IMG/VR virus record: IMGVR_UViG_3300044765_000010
Location: 1-36,842 of that record
Source: a virus
DNA: 36,842 bases
Strand: one strand, 5' to 3'
Shown here: one piece after another, positions 35,422-36,842 of the stretch
Layout: every line of letters starts with the position of its first letter
How positions within the stretch are numbered: the stretch's first letter is position 1
The notes under the pieces: generated by a model
Seen by the model: the letters and a program-made list of their open reading frames with translations, nothing else
Databases searched by the model: none
What the model was told of the DNA's origin: nothing
Program-made: the position numbers and the translations under genes

Positions 35422-36040
35422 GCAGCGTACAGATGCATGGCATCAGCAGCGCGCAGGTAAGATCACAGCTAGTCGATTTTCTGACGCTATTGCAATGAAC
35501 AAGCGGCAGCCGGACAAGCCAACCGAAGCACGTAATACCTACCTGCGCGAGCTAGTGGCGGAAATTCTCTCCGGCGAGCCTAAGCCGGAAATAAATAGCT
35601 CATCGTTGCAGTGGGGGAAGGATGTAGAGCAGTACGCCCGCGAGGCCTACGAGTTCAAGACCGGAAACTTGGTTATGGAGTCGGAGTTTGTCATACATAC
35701 CATGCATGATTTCATCGGATGCAGTCCTGACGGTTTGATTGGCCTTTATGGCGGCATGGAGATGAAGTGCCCGAAAGACCCTCAAGTTCACATCAAGACA
35801 TTGATCGATGGCATGCCAGACGATCACATCGATCAAGTACAAGGATGCATGTTCGTCACTGGACGCCAGTGGTGGGACTTCATTAGCTATGATCCGCGCC
35901 AAGCTGAACCGTATCGCCTATACACCCAGCGCATCGAACGCGATGAAGCCTATATCAACCGCGTGCTAGAACCCGGCTTGCTGTCGTTCTGGAGCGATGT
36001 ACAGGCTGTACTTGCAAAACTCAGGGAGCGCGTAGCATGA
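35414..36040 (+). CDS. YqaJ-family (lambda Exo-like) exonuclease
   Basis: Encodes 208 residues (lambda Exo has 226). RTDAWHQQRAGKITASRF is the YqaJ start; catalytic acidic residues lie in GCSPDGLIG and in GGMEMKCPK (ExK), with DHIDQVQGCMFVTGRQWWDFISYDP as the usual QxxxxM/L region. It resects DNA 5' to 3' to give Bet its substrate. It overlaps the Bet gene by 8 bp. Together they form a Red-like pair; no Gam-like gene is seen. Confidence 0.92.
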   Translation: MIEQRTDAWHQQRAGKITASRFSDAIAMNKRQPDKPTEARNTYLRELVAEILSGEPKPEINSSSLQWGKDVEQYAREAYEFKTGNLVMESEFVIHTMHDFIGCSPDGLIGLYGGMEMKCPKDPQVHIKTLIDGMPDDHIDQVQGCMFVTGRQWWDFISYDPRQAEPYRLYTQRIERDEAYINRVLEPGLLSFWSDVQAVLAKLRERVA

Positions 36041-36291
36041 CAGCAAAAACCTGCATCCGCTGCGGAGTGGAGTACAACGGACTGAACTGGGCACGTGCTG
36101 AGCGCATAAACAAGAAAGATGGAACGCACACCGGAAATATATGCTACGACTGCCACAAGAAACAGGTGCATGAGTGGCAGGAGGCTAACAGAGACAGAAT
36201 GCGTGCGAGTGCCAGAAGATACAACGATCGCCATAAAGATGAGATGAAGGCTAAACGCATGGCTAAGAGAGCGAAGGAGAAGGCAGCATGA
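36037..36291 (+). CDS. Small zinc-finger-like basic protein
   Basis: Encodes 84 residues. CIRCGVEYNGL and ICYDCHKK give two CxxC pairs (a zinc ribbon), followed by a long basic helix (RDRMRASARRYNDRHKDEMKAKRMAKRAKEK). This pattern occurs in small phage HNH-associated or DNA-binding proteins, but no nuclease residues are visible. Overlaps the exonuclease gene and the next gene by ATGA. Confidence 0.7.
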   Translation: MTAKTCIRCGVEYNGLNWARAERINKKDGTHTGNICYDCHKKQVHEWQEANRDRMRASARRYNDRHKDEMKAKRMAKRAKEKAA

Positions 36292-36842
36292 ACAACGAAC
36301 GAGATTGCCAGCATGGGCGCCATGAAAGATCTTGTTATATCTGTGATCTGGAAGAGGAAATCGTTGAGTTGACGGAGCGCCACGCCCGTGAGCTGCGCGC
36401 GGTGGCGGAGGCAGTGCGAAACGCCACGATTGTTGGATGGAGGAGCGAAGGTGAATGGCTGGAAGAGAATGAACTTGACGCCATCATCGCCAGCGTGACG
36501 GGGAAGGCAGCCCAGCCTGCAGTGGACCACACGCCGCCGTTCGGCAACTGCCAGTTCAAGCTGTGCGACCTGCCGGGCCAGTGCCGCAGCGAGGGAGCCT
36601 GTCATCATCCGAAGCTGTTGGCGCCAAGCGATGGCCAAATCTACGCCGCTGTGTCGCAGCGCGCCAATCCGGAAGCGCAGGAACAGGCCATGCAAGCGCT
36701 CGTGGGCGCATCGCATAAGATAGAGCGCGCCGCCGGCGCGAGCAGCCCAGCCGAGCGCGGGCATGTGCCGTGCCCATTCTGCGGCGGTGAGGTGGACCCG
36801 AGAGGCTGGCTCAGCAATGCCGGCGTTCGCGGCCCGGAATGC
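36288..36842 (+). CDS. Lar-like zinc protein (5' part; continues at base 128)
   Basis: The first 185 codons of the junction-spanning gene. The start NNERDCQHGRHERSCYICD holds Cys/His pairs that could form a first zinc site. A helical segment (LEEEIVELTERHARELRAVAEAVRNATIVGWRSEGEWLEENELDAIIA) follows, then FGNCQFKLCDLPGQC, a second Cys-rich part. The Lar-like CPFCGG ribbon begins at the right end. GC content is higher than in the Bet and exonuclease genes upstream. Confidence 0.75.
   Translation, partial: MNNERDCQHGRHERSCYICDLEEEIVELTERHARELRAVAEAVRNATIVGWRSEGEWLEENELDAIIASVTGKAAQPAVDHTPPFGNCQFKLCDLPGQCRSEGACHHPKLLAPSDGQIYAAVSQRANPEAQEQAMQALVGASHKIERAAGASSPAERGHVPCPFCGGEVDPRGWLSNAGVRGPEC
36716..36842. 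repeat. Terminal direct repeat, right copy (contig overlap)
   Basis: Exact copy of bases 1-127. Removing one copy gives a circular unit of 36,715 bp and an intact 359-residue gene across the joint. Confidence 0.95.

Noticed and set aside
1-36842. Integrase, CI-type repressor, reverse transcriptase (DGR), anti-CRISPR, transposase
   Set aside because: I looked for motifs of these families in all frames and found none that I can support. Small unknown genes could hide an anti-CRISPR, but nothing in the sequence shows it.

Overview
This window is essentially a complete genome of a short-tailed (podovirus-type) phage with a P22-like head module. The first 127 bases are repeated exactly as the last 127 bases, and one reading frame runs off the right end and continues in frame at the left end. 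The contig is therefore circular or circularly permuted, with about 36,715 bp of unique sequence. The host is probably a beta- or gammaproteobacterium, judged from the family relationships of the genes (Bet/YqaJ recombination, NinB, Ref, O/P-type replication, GH108 lysozyme). No host can be named from the sequence. I see no integrase and no full-length CI-type repressor, so lysogeny is not supported.

Layout. A divergent control region at 34409-34635 carries a leftward promoter for a small Cro-like protein and a rightward promoter for recombination genes. The rightward unit (34636 to the right end, then 1-3890) encodes a Bet/RecT annealase, a YqaJ exonuclease, Cys-rich small proteins including a Lar-like zinc protein that spans the contig junction, a J-domain protein, small membrane or unknown proteins, and finally a compact subtilisin-like protease fused to DUF4214-like repeats. 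The leftward strand carries nearly everything else, from 34408 down to 3894. First come early genes, including a cytosine methyltransferase that shares its whole length with a second reading frame. Next are a structured spacer, HNH, O-like and P-like replication genes with candidate iterons, and a second promoter with a palindromic operator. These are followed by a run of accessory genes (HTH, lipoprotein, PAPS-reductase-like protein, NinB, Ref, VRR-NUC, several tiny membrane proteins) and a tRNA-Gly. The late block follows: membrane/lysis-like genes, terminase, portal, scaffold, coat, gp4-like and gp10-like tail genes, three ejection proteins, tail fibre, lysozyme and holin.

How it works together. 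Most leftward genes overlap by four bases (ATGA) or five (TAATG), so translation is probably coupled. That pattern also exposes several real genes of 35-58 codons and corrects several starts. The coat gene has its own promoter and is bracketed by terminators, which fits a need for high expression. Promoters upstream of the Cro-like and coat genes share a TTGCA-type -35 and the 10-mer ATGTATAATC around the -10.

Best candidates for new biology: (1) two co-extensive same-strand reading frames at 33250-34078, one a C5 methyltransferase and the other a phage protein with conserved-looking motifs, with starts 4 nt apart; (2) a phage subtilase with DUF4214-like repeats behind a hairpin that buries its ribosome-binding site; (3) a 27-bp inverted repeat enclosing the PAPS-reductase-like gene; (4) strongly structured spacers at 32475-32701 and 25617-25777.
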